Assembly: GCA_965601955.1 (NCBI GenBank)
Contig: OZ271855.1
Location: forward strand, 3,658,001 to 3,722,000
Length of the DNA: 64,000 bases
From: RHLJ01 sp965601955
Lineage (GTDB): Bacteria; Bacteroidota; Rhodothermia; Balneolales; Balneolaceae
Direction: 5' to 3'
The notes under the pieces are model-generated. The model saw only the letters and a list, made by a program, of their open reading frames with translations, did not search any database and had not been told where the DNA came from. Positions within the stretch are counted from its first letter, which is position 1, and each line of letters starts with the position of its first letter. Below are positions 51,182 to 59,880 of this stretch, one piece after another. The position numbers and the translations under genes are program-made.

Positions 51182-52519
51182 ATGCTGGGAGTGCCAAGAA
51201 TTCTACTATTTAGTTTAGTCATTGTATTCATACTACCTCAAAGGCTAGTTGCTCAAGTTATTACAACGCCTAAGATTGAGCCTCCTAAGCCTGCAGTTCT
51301 TACGCCTCCTTCACTTAATACTATTCAGAATCCCATATCTATTCCCTCAGGTGTCACTCAGTTTCAATCCAATTCGATAGCTATTTGGCAAGAGGATCAG
51401 GCAAAGATAGCCAGGCAACAAGTCTACATGCAGGAGCTATTTCGAGAGATTCCAAAGAATGGCAGATCGTATGAGTTTCCCGATAAGGATCATCTCCCCG
51501 GAGCCGAGGCGTATTTTGAAGCTTATGAAGAGTTACGTGCGATGCTGGATGGAGAAGCTCCCTTAGATTTGAAGAAAGCCATTTTCGTAGTTGAAAATGC
51601 TTACTTCAATAATCAGGGAAGCTTTGAAAATTTCGATAATCAAGTCAAAGAACTAGCCGAACTTGTTTCAGTTTATATCAACCAACAAGGATGGGATCAA
51701 AGCAATCCCATGACCCCAATTTTAGCGCTTCATCAACTTTTTGCTGATACCCTTACCGTTGAACAGCCAGGAATGGAAGAAAAGGTGGTGCATTATCCTA
51801 TTACCTATGATTTTGAGGATTACCGGGGACGAGAAGAGTTTTCCAACCTGTTTGTATCAAAAGTGTTGGCGACCGGAAGTGGGCAATGTTATTCTATGCC
51901 TCAATTGTATTTACTACTTGCTGAGGAATTAGGTGGGAAAGCATGGTTGAGTTTTTCACCAGATCATTCATTCATTAAATTCAAAGACGAACATAACCAG
52001 TGGTATAATCTGGAACTCACCAATGGAAATGTGGTCAGCGAAAGCTGGATGATGGCCTCCGGTTATATGACCATCGAATCCATACAAAATGATATTTATC
52101 TAGATACTCTCAGCCTGAAAGAAACCATAGCCACCAAAATGGTCGATCTAGCTCTCGGCTTTGGTAACAAATATGGCTATGATGATTTTGTACTTCAAGC
52201 TGTCAATAAGGGGCTGGAACATCATCCCGAAAATGTGCCTGGTATGATTACCAAAGCAAATTACTACACCGATTTAGTGTGGTATATAGCGGATCAAATG
52301 GACAATCCTACCAATGAAGAATATCTATCCGATCCATACGCACGATCTATTCTTATAATGAGAGAACACATGTACAGCCTGATTGATAACTCTGGATATC
52401 GCAACATGCCAGATGAGGCCTATGAGAAGTGGTTATCCTCTATTGAGGAATATAAAACCAAGCAGGAAGAGCAAAAGAAAACAATAAACTCCACTAACCC
52501 ACAAAATAGACAACCATGA
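51182..52519 (+). CDS. Secreted transglutaminase-fold protein 1 (first gene of accessory operon)
   Basis: 445 residues. Signal peptide (ILLFSLVIVFILPQRLVAQ), then a Pro-rich linker (PKIEPPKPAVLTPPSLNTI). From about 115: a helical part (PLDLKKAIFVVENAYFNNQG) and a transglutaminase-like core with Cys in GSGQCYSMPQLYLLLAEELG, His in LSFSPDHSFIKFKDEHNQWY and NLELTNG as the third position. The C-terminal helices (LDLALGFGNKYG, AVNKGLEHHPENVPGMITKA) resemble tetratricopeptide repeats. Papain/transglutaminase chemistry is plausible. The next gene starts within its stop (ATGA overlap). A similar gene lies at 53868. Confidence 0.7.
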   Translation: MLGVPRILLFSLVIVFILPQRLVAQVITTPKIEPPKPAVLTPPSLNTIQNPISIPSGVTQFQSNSIAIWQEDQAKIARQQVYMQELFREIPKNGRSYEFPDKDHLPGAEAYFEAYEELRAMLDGEAPLDLKKAIFVVENAYFNNQGSFENFDNQVKELAELVSVYINQQGWDQSNPMTPILALHQLFADTLTVEQPGMEEKVVHYPITYDFEDYRGREEFSNLFVSKVLATGSGQCYSMPQLYLLLAEELGGKAWLSFSPDHSFIKFKDEHNQWYNLELTNGNVVSESWMMASGYMTIESIQNDIYLDTLSLKETIATKMVDLALGFGNKYGYDDFVLQAVNKGLEHHPENVPGMITKANYYTDLVWYIADQMDNPTNEEYLSDPYARSILIMREHMYSLIDNSGYRNMPDEAYEKWLSSIEEYKTKQEEQKKTINSTNPQNRQP

Positions 52520-53490
52520 ACATAAAGAGAGTTCTAGCCACTCTGGGGCTGCTATTTATCGGTGCATCGTCTACTTATGCACAAAACCCATATAAATCCT
52601 TAGGAGTAGAGATCAAACCTCTTACATTAAGTAAAGGAAAGTTTGTGGAGTTCTTTCCTAATGATAGCCTGGTTCAAATTGGTTCTGTAATCCTGGATAC
52701 CAGGACCAATTCTATTGTAAGTTTTGTAGTGGTAGATACTGCTTATTCAGAAGCTACTCTCGAGCCTGAATTGACGGTTAGATTTTTACAGCCTGATCCA
52801 TTAGCAAGTAAGTTCCCTAATGTGAGTCCTTATAATTATACATTAAATAATCCAATTCGCTTAATTGATCCAGATGGGCGGGCTCCAGTCGATCCTTTTT
52901 TAATAACAGTAAGGACATATATTCCCCAGAAAAGAGCTATGGGGTTCCATGGGGACGATAGATCTAGAAGCATTAGAAAAGACGCTTCATTCCGAACTTC
53001 ACATAGTGTTGGTGTTGAAACCAATCCAAATGTTTCTTCTAATCCATTAACAAGCGATGATGGAGGAAGAACTGGCGTTACAGCTACATCATTTGGTTTA
53101 CCACCAACGGGAGCACCGTTAATTGGAAAAGCTCCTGAAGGCACTGAAGGCGGTTTTTCAGCTAATGTATCAAGAAGCGATGCTAATGGAGGGGATAATG
53201 CAGTATTAAGAATAACAGGTTCAAGTTTAAACCCTGTAACTGACGGTCTAGGCATTCCAACTCCCGCGATCGATTATGATTTTACAATAACTATTATTCC
53301 AGGTGAAGATGGAGGAATGCCCACTGTGAATGTAAATGGATCTCATGATGGGTTTCCGGGCTATGAAATAAATATTACCGACCAAAATAGCGGACAAGTG
53401 TATCAAGTATATTATCATGAACCGACAAGCCAGTTTCAGCTAAGAAGACTAGCAGATAAAGAAGAAGATCAGGTCAAAGTTGATCAATAA
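52516..53490 (+). CDS. Secreted protein with RHS-type core motif and variable C-terminal tail (possible toxin-like effector)
   Basis: 324 residues. Signal peptide (VLATLGLLFIGASSTYAQ). Residues about 25-90 are a short leader (EIKPLTLSKGKFVEFFPNDS, TRTNSIVSFVVVDTAYSEAT); residues about 93-118 read FLQPDPLASKFPNVSPYNYT plus LNNPIRLIDPDGRAP, the end motif of RHS repeat-associated core proteins that precedes toxin domains. The ~200-residue tail (ITVRTYIPQKRAMGFHGDDR, RTSHSVGVETNPNVSSNPL) resembles, by eye only, a DUF3238-like domain. A complete RHS barrel is absent. The tail is AT-rich and gives no clear nuclease motif. Confidence 0.65.
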   Translation: MNIKRVLATLGLLFIGASSTYAQNPYKSLGVEIKPLTLSKGKFVEFFPNDSLVQIGSVILDTRTNSIVSFVVVDTAYSEATLEPELTVRFLQPDPLASKFPNVSPYNYTLNNPIRLIDPDGRAPVDPFLITVRTYIPQKRAMGFHGDDRSRSIRKDASFRTSHSVGVETNPNVSSNPLTSDDGGRTGVTATSFGLPPTGAPLIGKAPEGTEGGFSANVSRSDANGGDNAVLRITGSSLNPVTDGLGIPTPAIDYDFTITIIPGEDGGMPTVNVNGSHDGFPGYEINITDQNSGQVYQVYYHEPTSQFQLRRLADKEEDQVKVDQ

Positions 53491-53491
53491 T

Positions 53492-53860
53492 ATGAGTTTA
53501 AAAATACAAAATGCGGTTACTTTTATTGTTTTCCCTCTGATTGTAGTTGGATTCACTACAATATTGGTTGGTAAAGATATCTTTAGTGAGTATGAAACTC
53601 TCCTATTTTGGGCAGGTTACTATCTTTCTTACCCATATAGCTATTTAGTTTTTTATTTCCTTAGAGATTATGACTACAAAAAGGACAAAACTTTTTTTTG
53701 GGTTATGTTGACCGTTACAACATTGATTGGGATTTCCACATCCCTATTTTACCTCTTCTTTACTATGATGTGGGTGATCTTTCCCACTTCAATACTCCTC
53801 ACTATTCTTTACTTTTTAAAACGGAAGAATCTAATACTAAAAACAAAATTGTCTGACTAA
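53492..53860 (+). CDS. Small membrane protein, candidate immunity partner
   Basis: About 122 residues with four hydrophobic stretches (VTFIVFPLIVVGFTTILVG, LLFWAGYYLSYPYSYLVFYF, FFWVMLTVTTLIGISTSLFY, LFFTMMWVIFPTSILLTILY). No family recognised. It starts one base after the stop of the RHS-tail gene and is followed eight bases later by the second transglutaminase-fold gene. Position next to a toxin-like gene is what suggests immunity; no sequence evidence for it. Confidence 0.6.
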   Translation: MSLKIQNAVTFIVFPLIVVGFTTILVGKDIFSEYETLLFWAGYYLSYPYSYLVFYFLRDYDYKKDKTFFWVMLTVTTLIGISTSLFYLFFTMMWVIFPTSILLTILYFLKRKNLILKTKLSD

Positions 53861-53867
53861 TCCCAAA

Positions 53868-54962
53868 ATGGTTTTCTCAAAAAATCTATGCTTATTCATA
53901 TCGATAAGCATATTTCCATTCATGAACATTAACTCTCAAGTTAGTTATGATCAGAGCCTATATCTAAAAGGCTATAATGAAATTTCGAGAATGCTAGAAA
54001 ACCCATCAGAACGAGATTTTAAAAGAGCCGTCTTCATAGTTGAAAATGCGTTTTATAATGGTGAAAAGGATTATAAAGCATTTAATAGTAAGGTCAGATC
54101 ACTTGCAAGTATGGCCTATTCCTTTAGCAACCAGGTTGACCTAATATATGAAGGTATAGATAGCACTAATATCAGAACACACACTGGAATCTGGGCTATA
54201 ATGACAGACACTCTGACTTTTGATATGGGAAGTGGGGTAAGTCTAGTAAGCAAGCCTTACACCTATGACTTTGAAGATGTGTTTGGAAGGCAAAACTGGT
54301 CACAGATGTTTGTTACCAAGCTACTCGATACACGAAAAGGGAACTGTCACTCCCTTCCCTATTTATATAAGATACTTGCAGAAGAACTTGGAGAAACAGC
54401 GCATCTAGCTCTGGCACCTAATCATATTTACATCAAGAATTACAGCCAAAAAACGGGATGGTACAATACAGAACTAACGAGTGCCAGCTTTCCTATTGAT
54501 GCCTGGCTGATGGCCTCAGGCTATATCCACATGGATGCCATACGGAATGAAATTTATATGGATACTCTCAGTCAAAGAGAAAGTCTTGCTCTAACTTTAT
54601 TAGATCTTGCCCAAGGATATGAACGCAAGTTTGGTATTCAGGACGCATCATTTATTCTTAAGGCAACGGATAAAGCACTAGAAGTGAATCCGAGTTTTAT
54701 CAATGCTCTTCTTCTTAAAGCCGAAACCCAAAAAAAGCTCTTTGAAAACCAAATGCTGCTTAAAGGTTTAGATGATCCAAATGTATTTATGGAGCAAAAC
54801 CCAGAAGCAAAAAAGTTATTCCTGGAAATGCAGGGCATCTACACCCGCATCCACCAATTGGGTTATCGCCAAATGCCAGAAGAAATGTACCTGGATTGGC
54901 TTATAACTATGGAGAAGGAAAAAGAGAAGTATCAAAACGACTCTGTTTCTTTTGATCGATAA
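53868..54962 (+). CDS. Secreted transglutaminase-fold protein 2 (paralog)
   Basis: 364 residues. N-terminal signal (NLCLFISISIFPFMNINSQ). The body matches the first gene of the operon: RDFKRAVFIVENAFYNGEKD, RKGNCHSLPYLYKILAEELG with the Cys, LALAPNHIYIKNYSQKTGWY with the His, and TELTSASFPIDAWLMASGYI; also LDLAQGYERKFGIQDASFIL and EVNPSFINALLLKAETQKKL. It lacks the Pro-rich linker. Amino-acid identity with the first copy is clear but not high, so the duplication is old. It is followed by the 224-residue protein after 21 bases. Confidence 0.7.
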   Translation: MVFSKNLCLFISISIFPFMNINSQVSYDQSLYLKGYNEISRMLENPSERDFKRAVFIVENAFYNGEKDYKAFNSKVRSLASMAYSFSNQVDLIYEGIDSTNIRTHTGIWAIMTDTLTFDMGSGVSLVSKPYTYDFEDVFGRQNWSQMFVTKLLDTRKGNCHSLPYLYKILAEELGETAHLALAPNHIYIKNYSQKTGWYNTELTSASFPIDAWLMASGYIHMDAIRNEIYMDTLSQRESLALTLLDLAQGYERKFGIQDASFILKATDKALEVNPSFINALLLKAETQKKLFENQMLLKGLDDPNVFMEQNPEAKKLFLEMQGIYTRIHQLGYRQMPEEMYLDWLITMEKEKEKYQNDSVSFDR

Positions 54963-54983
54963 TGTAAACTAAATAAGATTGTA

Positions 54984-55658
54984 ATGAAAAAAGAGGACGA
55001 CAAAAAAGGACCTTGGATTCTTTTTGGTTCAATAATCATTGTATTCGTTTTATCTGCAATTATCATCTTAGTTTCATTCAGCAATTGGACAGATAGAGGT
55101 GCATTCGGAGACATGTTTGGAGCCGTGAATGCTCTTTTTTCTGCCTTAGCTTTTGGAGGAGTCATATATGCCATTCTATTGCAAAGAAAAGAACTTTCAC
55201 TTCAGAGAGAGGAACTTGAACTTACAAGAAAGGAGCTTGAAAAAAGTGCTGATGCTCAGAAAAAATCCAGCCTTCTTCTAGAAAAACAAGTGAAATTAAT
55301 GGAGGAAACGAGAGTTGACCAACTTGCTAAAGAAAGAAAGGAAGCCGAACCAGTAATTTCTCTTATGAAAGGTACTCCTTATGCATCGGGTAAAAAGATT
55401 GTTTTTACAGTACGCAACTCTGGTGGTATAATTTATTACCCAAAAGTTGAAGCTATTGAAAAGGATTTCCAGATATCAGTTGACACCTTAAACAATATTC
55501 CAACAGATGGACAAGCACAGATAACTATTATTTCTGATAAAGGACATTTTGATGATCATGGATTTATTCTACGATTTCAAAATTCATATAAAGAAGAGAG
55601 AGAAATGCGTTTTAATTTCCAGTATCGAAAGGGTTTATTCCCCCTTAGTGATGGGTGA
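54984..55658 (+). CDS. Membrane protein with two spans and coiled coil
   Basis: 224 residues. Two membrane segments (WILFGSIIIVFVLSAIIIL, FGAVNALFSALAFGGVIYAI), then a charged coiled coil (RKELSLQREELELTRKELEK), and a C-terminal beta-rich domain (VISLMKGTPYASGKKIVFTV, GFILRFQNSYKEEREMRFN). Proteins of this GDMFGAVNALFSALAF type occur in many accessory or defence islands, with no known role. Fifth and last gene of the accessory run. Confidence 0.65.
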   Translation: MKKEDDKKGPWILFGSIIIVFVLSAIIILVSFSNWTDRGAFGDMFGAVNALFSALAFGGVIYAILLQRKELSLQREELELTRKELEKSADAQKKSSLLLEKQVKLMEETRVDQLAKERKEAEPVISLMKGTPYASGKKIVFTVRNSGGIIYYPKVEAIEKDFQISVDTLNNIPTDGQAQITIISDKGHFDDHGFILRFQNSYKEEREMRFNFQYRKGLFPLSDG

Positions 55659-55811
55659 AAGGTATTCTTTGCCCATCCATTTTTGATCTAATGTAACTGC
55701 AGAACATTGCCCTTCACTTGAACAATTGATCCCATAGTTCTAGACAAAGCCTTCCAATCTTACTTCTCAAATTAAATTTTAATGGCCAAAGTGGATTTTA
55801 CTTGCACTATT

Positions 55812-55861
55812 GTGGCAAATTAGGGTACATTGTGGGGTGATGTGGGAGATAGTGGGGACTT
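55812..55861 (+). promoter_or_regulatory. MraZ operator boxes
   Basis: Three good units, GTGGGG at 55832, GTGGGA at 55842 and GTGGGG at 55852, spaced exactly 10 bases; two weaker units at 55812 (GTGGCA) and 55822 (AGGGTA) keep the same phase. This fits the MraZ binding pattern of GTGGG units every 10 bp, expected just upstream of mraZ, so MraZ likely controls its own cluster. Confidence 0.88.
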
Positions 55862-55908
55862 TCTCTTCTCAGAACAACTTAGCAATCTAAATTCACTCAG
55901 AAATACCC

Positions 55909-56376
55909 GTGCATAGTTTTAAGGGCCAATACGAGCATAGTATAGACGAGAAAGGTCGTATTTCCTTACCAGCCAAAATGCGTAAGGTGCTCTCTCCGTC
56001 TGCACAGGATCGATTTGTTATAGTTCGAGGATTAGAAGACTGTCTCTATTTATACCCCGAAAATGAATGGCAAAATGTAGAACAAGCCCTCCTTCAAGCC
56101 AATAATTTCACACGTTCCGGGCGAATTGCTAAAAGAAACTTTCTTCGATATGCCGAGGACGTTGCCCTGGACAAACAAAACCGGATTGCTATCCCCACTG
56201 ACCATATGACCTATGCCGGAATCAGCTCTAAAGCCATTTTCCTGGGCATGGGCCAATACATCGAAATCTGGTCCCCTGAAGCTCTTAATGAAGCCGATGA
56301 GAATCTTGACTCCGATGCCTTCGAAGAAATCTTTGAACAAGTAATGGGGGGCGGTGCTCAAACCGATGCTAGTTAA
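55909..56376 (+). CDS. mraZ: Transcriptional regulator MraZ
   Basis: 155 residues, starting at GTG. SFKGQYEHSIDEKGRISLPA with the AbrB-like DNA-binding fold, then a second copy (RFLRYAEDVALDKQNRIAIP). First gene of the division/cell-wall cluster; it binds the GTGGG repeats upstream and regulates the cluster. Stop is one base before the rsmH start (TAAGATG). Confidence 0.95.
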   Translation: MHSFKGQYEHSIDEKGRISLPAKMRKVLSPSAQDRFVIVRGLEDCLYLYPENEWQNVEQALLQANNFTRSGRIAKRNFLRYAEDVALDKQNRIAIPTDHMTYAGISSKAIFLGMGQYIEIWSPEALNEADENLDSDAFEEIFEQVMGGGAQTDAS

Positions 56377-56377
56377 G

Positions 56378-57304
56378 ATGGCTACATATTATGAGCATAT
56401 TCCCGTAATGCTCCAGGAATGCATGGATGCCCTCATCACTGATAAGGACGGTATCTATGTGGATGGAACTTTGGGCGGTGGAGGCCATTCACTGGAGATT
56501 TTGAATAACCTTGAGAAACAAGGACAACTTTTTTCAATCGATCAGGATGATGAAGCTATTGCTGCGGCAAGCGAAAGAATTGGTGCTGATGATCGATTTA
56601 CCATTTTAAAAGGAAACTTTGGCTACCTGTCCACTCTTCTACCTCCCCAAATTCATGGGCAGGTAGCCGGAATCCTTTTAGATTTGGGTGTTTCTACCCA
56701 TCAAATTAAGGAAGGTGAACGAGGATTCAGCTTCCAGGAAGATGGCCCCCTTGATATGAGAATGGGCAATCTTACCGGCTTATCGGCCTACCAGGTGGTT
56801 AACGGATATGAGTATGAGCAGCTTAGAGATGTAATTTTCCATTATGGAGAAGAGCATGCCAGTCGACAGATTGCACGAGCTATTATTGATGCCCGCCCTA
56901 TTGAAACTACTGGCGAGCTAAAAGCTGCTATTTCAGAAGTTGTTAAAGGAAAATTCCAGGTTAAAACACTGGCACGGGTATTCCAGGGAATTAGGATTGA
57001 AGTGAATAGAGAACTGGACATGCTAAAGGATGTTCTAACTCAGTCATTGGAAATGCTCAAGCCGGGAGGCAGATTAGTGGTAATGAGCTATCATTCACTG
57101 GAAGACCGGATTGTTAAACGCTTTTTTAAAGCGGGCAACTTAGAAGGAAAGGTCGAGAAAGATTTTTACGGTAACGTTATTTCCCCTCTAAATCCTGTCA
57201 ATCGGCAGGTCATCACCCCCACTGATGTTGAGGTCTCCTCAAACCCCGCAGCTAGAAGTGCTAAGCTTCGGATAGCTGAAAAAACCAAGGGAGGCGGCTC
57301 ATGA
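56378..57304 (+). CDS. rsmH: 16S rRNA (cytosine(1402)-N(4))-methyltransferase
   Basis: About 308 residues. YYEHIPVMLQECMDAL, the SAM site IYVDGTLGGGGHSLEIL, ILLDLGVSTHQIKEGERGFS, FQEDGPLDMRMG and RLVVMSYHSLEDRIVKRFFK. N4-methylates C1402 of 16S rRNA together with RsmI. Start: ATG at 56378 right after the mraZ stop; earlier starts (56354, 56366) would overlap mraZ. Its stop overlaps the ftsL start. Confidence 0.96.
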   Translation: MATYYEHIPVMLQECMDALITDKDGIYVDGTLGGGGHSLEILNNLEKQGQLFSIDQDDEAIAAASERIGADDRFTILKGNFGYLSTLLPPQIHGQVAGILLDLGVSTHQIKEGERGFSFQEDGPLDMRMGNLTGLSAYQVVNGYEYEQLRDVIFHYGEEHASRQIARAIIDARPIETTGELKAAISEVVKGKFQVKTLARVFQGIRIEVNRELDMLKDVLTQSLEMLKPGGRLVVMSYHSLEDRIVKRFFKAGNLEGKVEKDFYGNVISPLNPVNRQVITPTDVEVSSNPAARSAKLRIAEKTKGGGS

Positions 57305-57720
57305 TGGTACAATCCCCGCTTAAGCGGCACGAAGTGAAGCCAAACCTCCGAAAAGTCCCTAAACCTGACATAGCACCCTCTCCCTCTCAAGCAAAAAAGC
57401 TTAAGAAACAACCAGTCAGGAAAAAGACAACTACAGGTACTGGTTCACTACCAAAATTAAAGCCAGGAAATGTCATCCTAATCACTCTCCTGCTTGGAGC
57501 ATTTGGTTTTATGTACCTGACTCATGTATTCGCTACCCAAAAGCTTCTCCAGGAAGTTCAGCAACTGGAAAGCGAGTACAATAAAACCCGGCAAATCCAT
57601 GACGAGCTGAAGCTTCAGTACGATCGAATGATTGGTCCGGCTGAGATTTATGAAAAAGCCAAAGAGCAAGGATTCGAAAACGGCGGCCCCGCAGACAAAG
57701 TAATCATCGTAAAAGAATGA
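57301..57720 (+). CDS. ftsL: FtsL-like cell division protein
   Basis: 139 residues. Long basic Pro/Lys-rich cytoplasmic head (KPDIAPSPSQAKKLKKQPVR), one membrane span (GNVILITLLLGAFGFMYLTH), then a coiled coil (LLQEVQQLESEYNKTRQIHD, ELKLQYDRM). FtsL is poorly conserved; identity rests on place (between rsmH and ftsI) and topology. It overlaps both neighbours by four bases. Confidence 0.85.
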   Translation: MMVQSPLKRHEVKPNLRKVPKPDIAPSPSQAKKLKKQPVRKKTTTGTGSLPKLKPGNVILITLLLGAFGFMYLTHVFATQKLLQEVQQLESEYNKTRQIHDELKLQYDRMIGPAEIYEKAKEQGFENGGPADKVIIVKE

Positions 57721-59879
57721 GCGAATACAGGACTGCCATATTAAGTCGTTTATTCCTTGTATTGGGATTGTTATTCCTCATTCCATGTGCATTGGTATTC
57801 CAATTAGTGCGTATCAATTATGTGGAAGGAGAAGGGCTTAGAGATTTATGGAGTAAACAAGCTATTGATCTCATTTCCATCCCGGCTCAAAGAGGAAACA
57901 TTTACGATGCGAATGGGACTCTTCTGGCAACCAATGCCGTTGACTACCAGATCGCTCTTGATCCAAAAATAGACGGCTTAACCCGGGATCAAATTCTTCA
58001 GCTTACCAATAAGCTTGGTGAGTTGACTACACAACCCGAAAGCCATTACCAGCAAAGAATTGACCAGGCTCCCGCCCGGTCCAGGTATATAGTACTTGCC
58101 AAAAACCTGACCGGCGTCGCTAAAGATGAAATCAAGGCGCTTGAAATTAGGGGAGTAATTATTGAAGAGAATTTCCGCCGCAAATATACTTTTGGTACCC
58201 TTGCAGCGCACTCTCTTGGTTTTGTGAACCATAACATGGATGGACGAACCGGTATCGAAGCCTTTTATAACGTGGAGTTGAAAGGCGAAGACGGTGCTCG
58301 TCAGGTTAGAAAAGATCCATTCAACAGGGTATTTGAATATGTCGGCGCTCCAAGAAAGCTCCCTCAGGACGGGTATTCGCTCCATACAACTATTGATGCT
58401 TATATCCAGGCAATCTTAGAGGACGAATTAAAGGCTGGAGTAGAACGTAACAAAGCCAATTACGGAACAGGGATTATCCTGGATCCTAAAACAGGAGCTA
58501 TCAAAGCACTTGCTAATTATCCAACCTTCGACCCCAATTTCCCTGGGAATGATGATGACATCAACCGAAGAAATTTTGCGATCTCGGATATGATTGAGCC
58601 CGGATCTACTTTCAAGCTGGTTACTGCAGTGGCAGCAGTAGAACAGAACAAAGTGGATTTCGAAGAAATTTTTGAAACCCCGGAAGATGGAGAAGTTGTC
58701 ATCCATGGACTTACTCTCAGGGATCATGATCCGCTGGGCGATATCGATTTTGAAGAAGTAATCCGCCAATCTTCCAACATCGCTACTGCTGAAATCGCGA
58801 TGAGGCTGAATAAAGATAAATTCTACCAGTATGCGCGAAATATGGGCTTTGGCACCCCTAGCTATGTAGATATAGCCGGTGAAGAAAGCGGAAGGATGGC
58901 GAAGCCTTATGACTGGAGTTTGGTAAGCCTGCCATGGATGTCTCATGGATATGAATTATTGGCTACTCCTATGCAAGTAGTACAGGCTTATGCAGCTTTC
59001 GCTAACGATGGAGTTTTGATGAGGCCTTACATCGTGGAGCGTATTGAAGACAAAAATGGAAATATAATCAATGAGCACGAGCCTGTTAAAATCCGGAAGG
59101 TTGCCAAACAGAAGACCCTGGATTTACTGCTTCCTATTTTCGAAAGTGTAGTTTCTGATTCAGGAACAGGTGAATACGCCCAGGTTGATGGGCTTCGAAT
59201 TGCAGGGAAAACAGGAACAGCCAAAAAGGTGGTTGATGGACGCTATACGAATAGATACCGTGGTTCTTTTGCCGGCTTCTTCCCTGTAGATAATCCCAAA
59301 TATGTATGCCTGATTCTTCTTGATGAGCCAAAACCTGTTGGCTACGGTGGCTATACAGCAGGACCTATTTTCCGCCAGGTTGCTTCCAGGATTGCTGGGC
59401 TCGATAGTGACTTACAGTTTGATAACGGACCAGAATCAGACGCAGTGGAACTCATTGCAATGACTCCTAATGTCCAGGGTTTATCTAAAAGCCAGGCAGA
59501 GGAGTTGCTCGAAAGCATGAATGTCGAATATTCTTTCTCAGGGAGCAATGGTTTTGTAACCAGCCAATATCCTGTTGCCGGAGACACCCTTTCTTTCGAA
59601 AACAAACTTTCTCTTACCCTTTCGGAAACTTATGCCCAGGTTGATAGTGCAAGCCTGAACAACGGCCTTGTTGAAATTCCCAACCTAAAAGGAATGAGTA
59701 TGAGAAATGCTTCGAATTTACTCAGCTCAATAGGTTTAAAATCATCTATGGTTGGATCAGGAACTGTGTTCGCACAATTTCCAAGAGCAGGAGAGCTGAT
59801 GCGCCCCGGTAGCGAAATTACCATTAGAGGTAAAGCAAAGTCGTTGGAATTAATCTCAAAAGCAGGAAGGGACGACTAA
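57717..59879 (+). CDS. ftsI: Penicillin-binding protein 3 / FtsI with two PASTA domains
   Basis: 720 residues. Transpeptidase of the septal wall. One N-terminal membrane span (RLFLVLGLLFLIPCALVFQL), dimerisation region (IPAQRGNIYDANGTLLATNA), and the penicillin-binding domain with SxxK in PGSTFKLVTAVAAVEQ, SxN in QSSNIATAEIAM and KTG in GKTGTAKKVVDG. Residues about 590-650 and 655-715 are PASTA domains (TPNVQGLSKSQAEELLESMN, VEIPNLKGMSMRNASNLLSS), which often bind muropeptides. Overlaps ftsL by four bases and is followed by murE after one base. Confidence 0.95.
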   Translation: MSEYRTAILSRLFLVLGLLFLIPCALVFQLVRINYVEGEGLRDLWSKQAIDLISIPAQRGNIYDANGTLLATNAVDYQIALDPKIDGLTRDQILQLTNKLGELTTQPESHYQQRIDQAPARSRYIVLAKNLTGVAKDEIKALEIRGVIIEENFRRKYTFGTLAAHSLGFVNHNMDGRTGIEAFYNVELKGEDGARQVRKDPFNRVFEYVGAPRKLPQDGYSLHTTIDAYIQAILEDELKAGVERNKANYGTGIILDPKTGAIKALANYPTFDPNFPGNDDDINRRNFAISDMIEPGSTFKLVTAVAAVEQNKVDFEEIFETPEDGEVVIHGLTLRDHDPLGDIDFEEVIRQSSNIATAEIAMRLNKDKFYQYARNMGFGTPSYVDIAGEESGRMAKPYDWSLVSLPWMSHGYELLATPMQVVQAYAAFANDGVLMRPYIVERIEDKNGNIINEHEPVKIRKVAKQKTLDLLLPIFESVVSDSGTGEYAQVDGLRIAGKTGTAKKVVDGRYTNRYRGSFAGFFPVDNPKYVCLILLDEPKPVGYGGYTAGPIFRQVASRIAGLDSDLQFDNGPESDAVELIAMTPNVQGLSKSQAEELLESMNVEYSFSGSNGFVTSQYPVAGDTLSFENKLSLTLSETYAQVDSASLNNGLVEIPNLKGMSMRNASNLLSSIGLKSSMVGSGTVFAQFPRAGELMRPGSEITIRGKAKSLELISKAGRDD

Positions 59880-59880
59880 G

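Noticed and set aside
55812..55861. Short direct repeats as a CRISPR-like array
   Set aside because: The 10-bp units are MraZ boxes. No CRISPR-type repeat-spacer pattern was found anywhere in the window.
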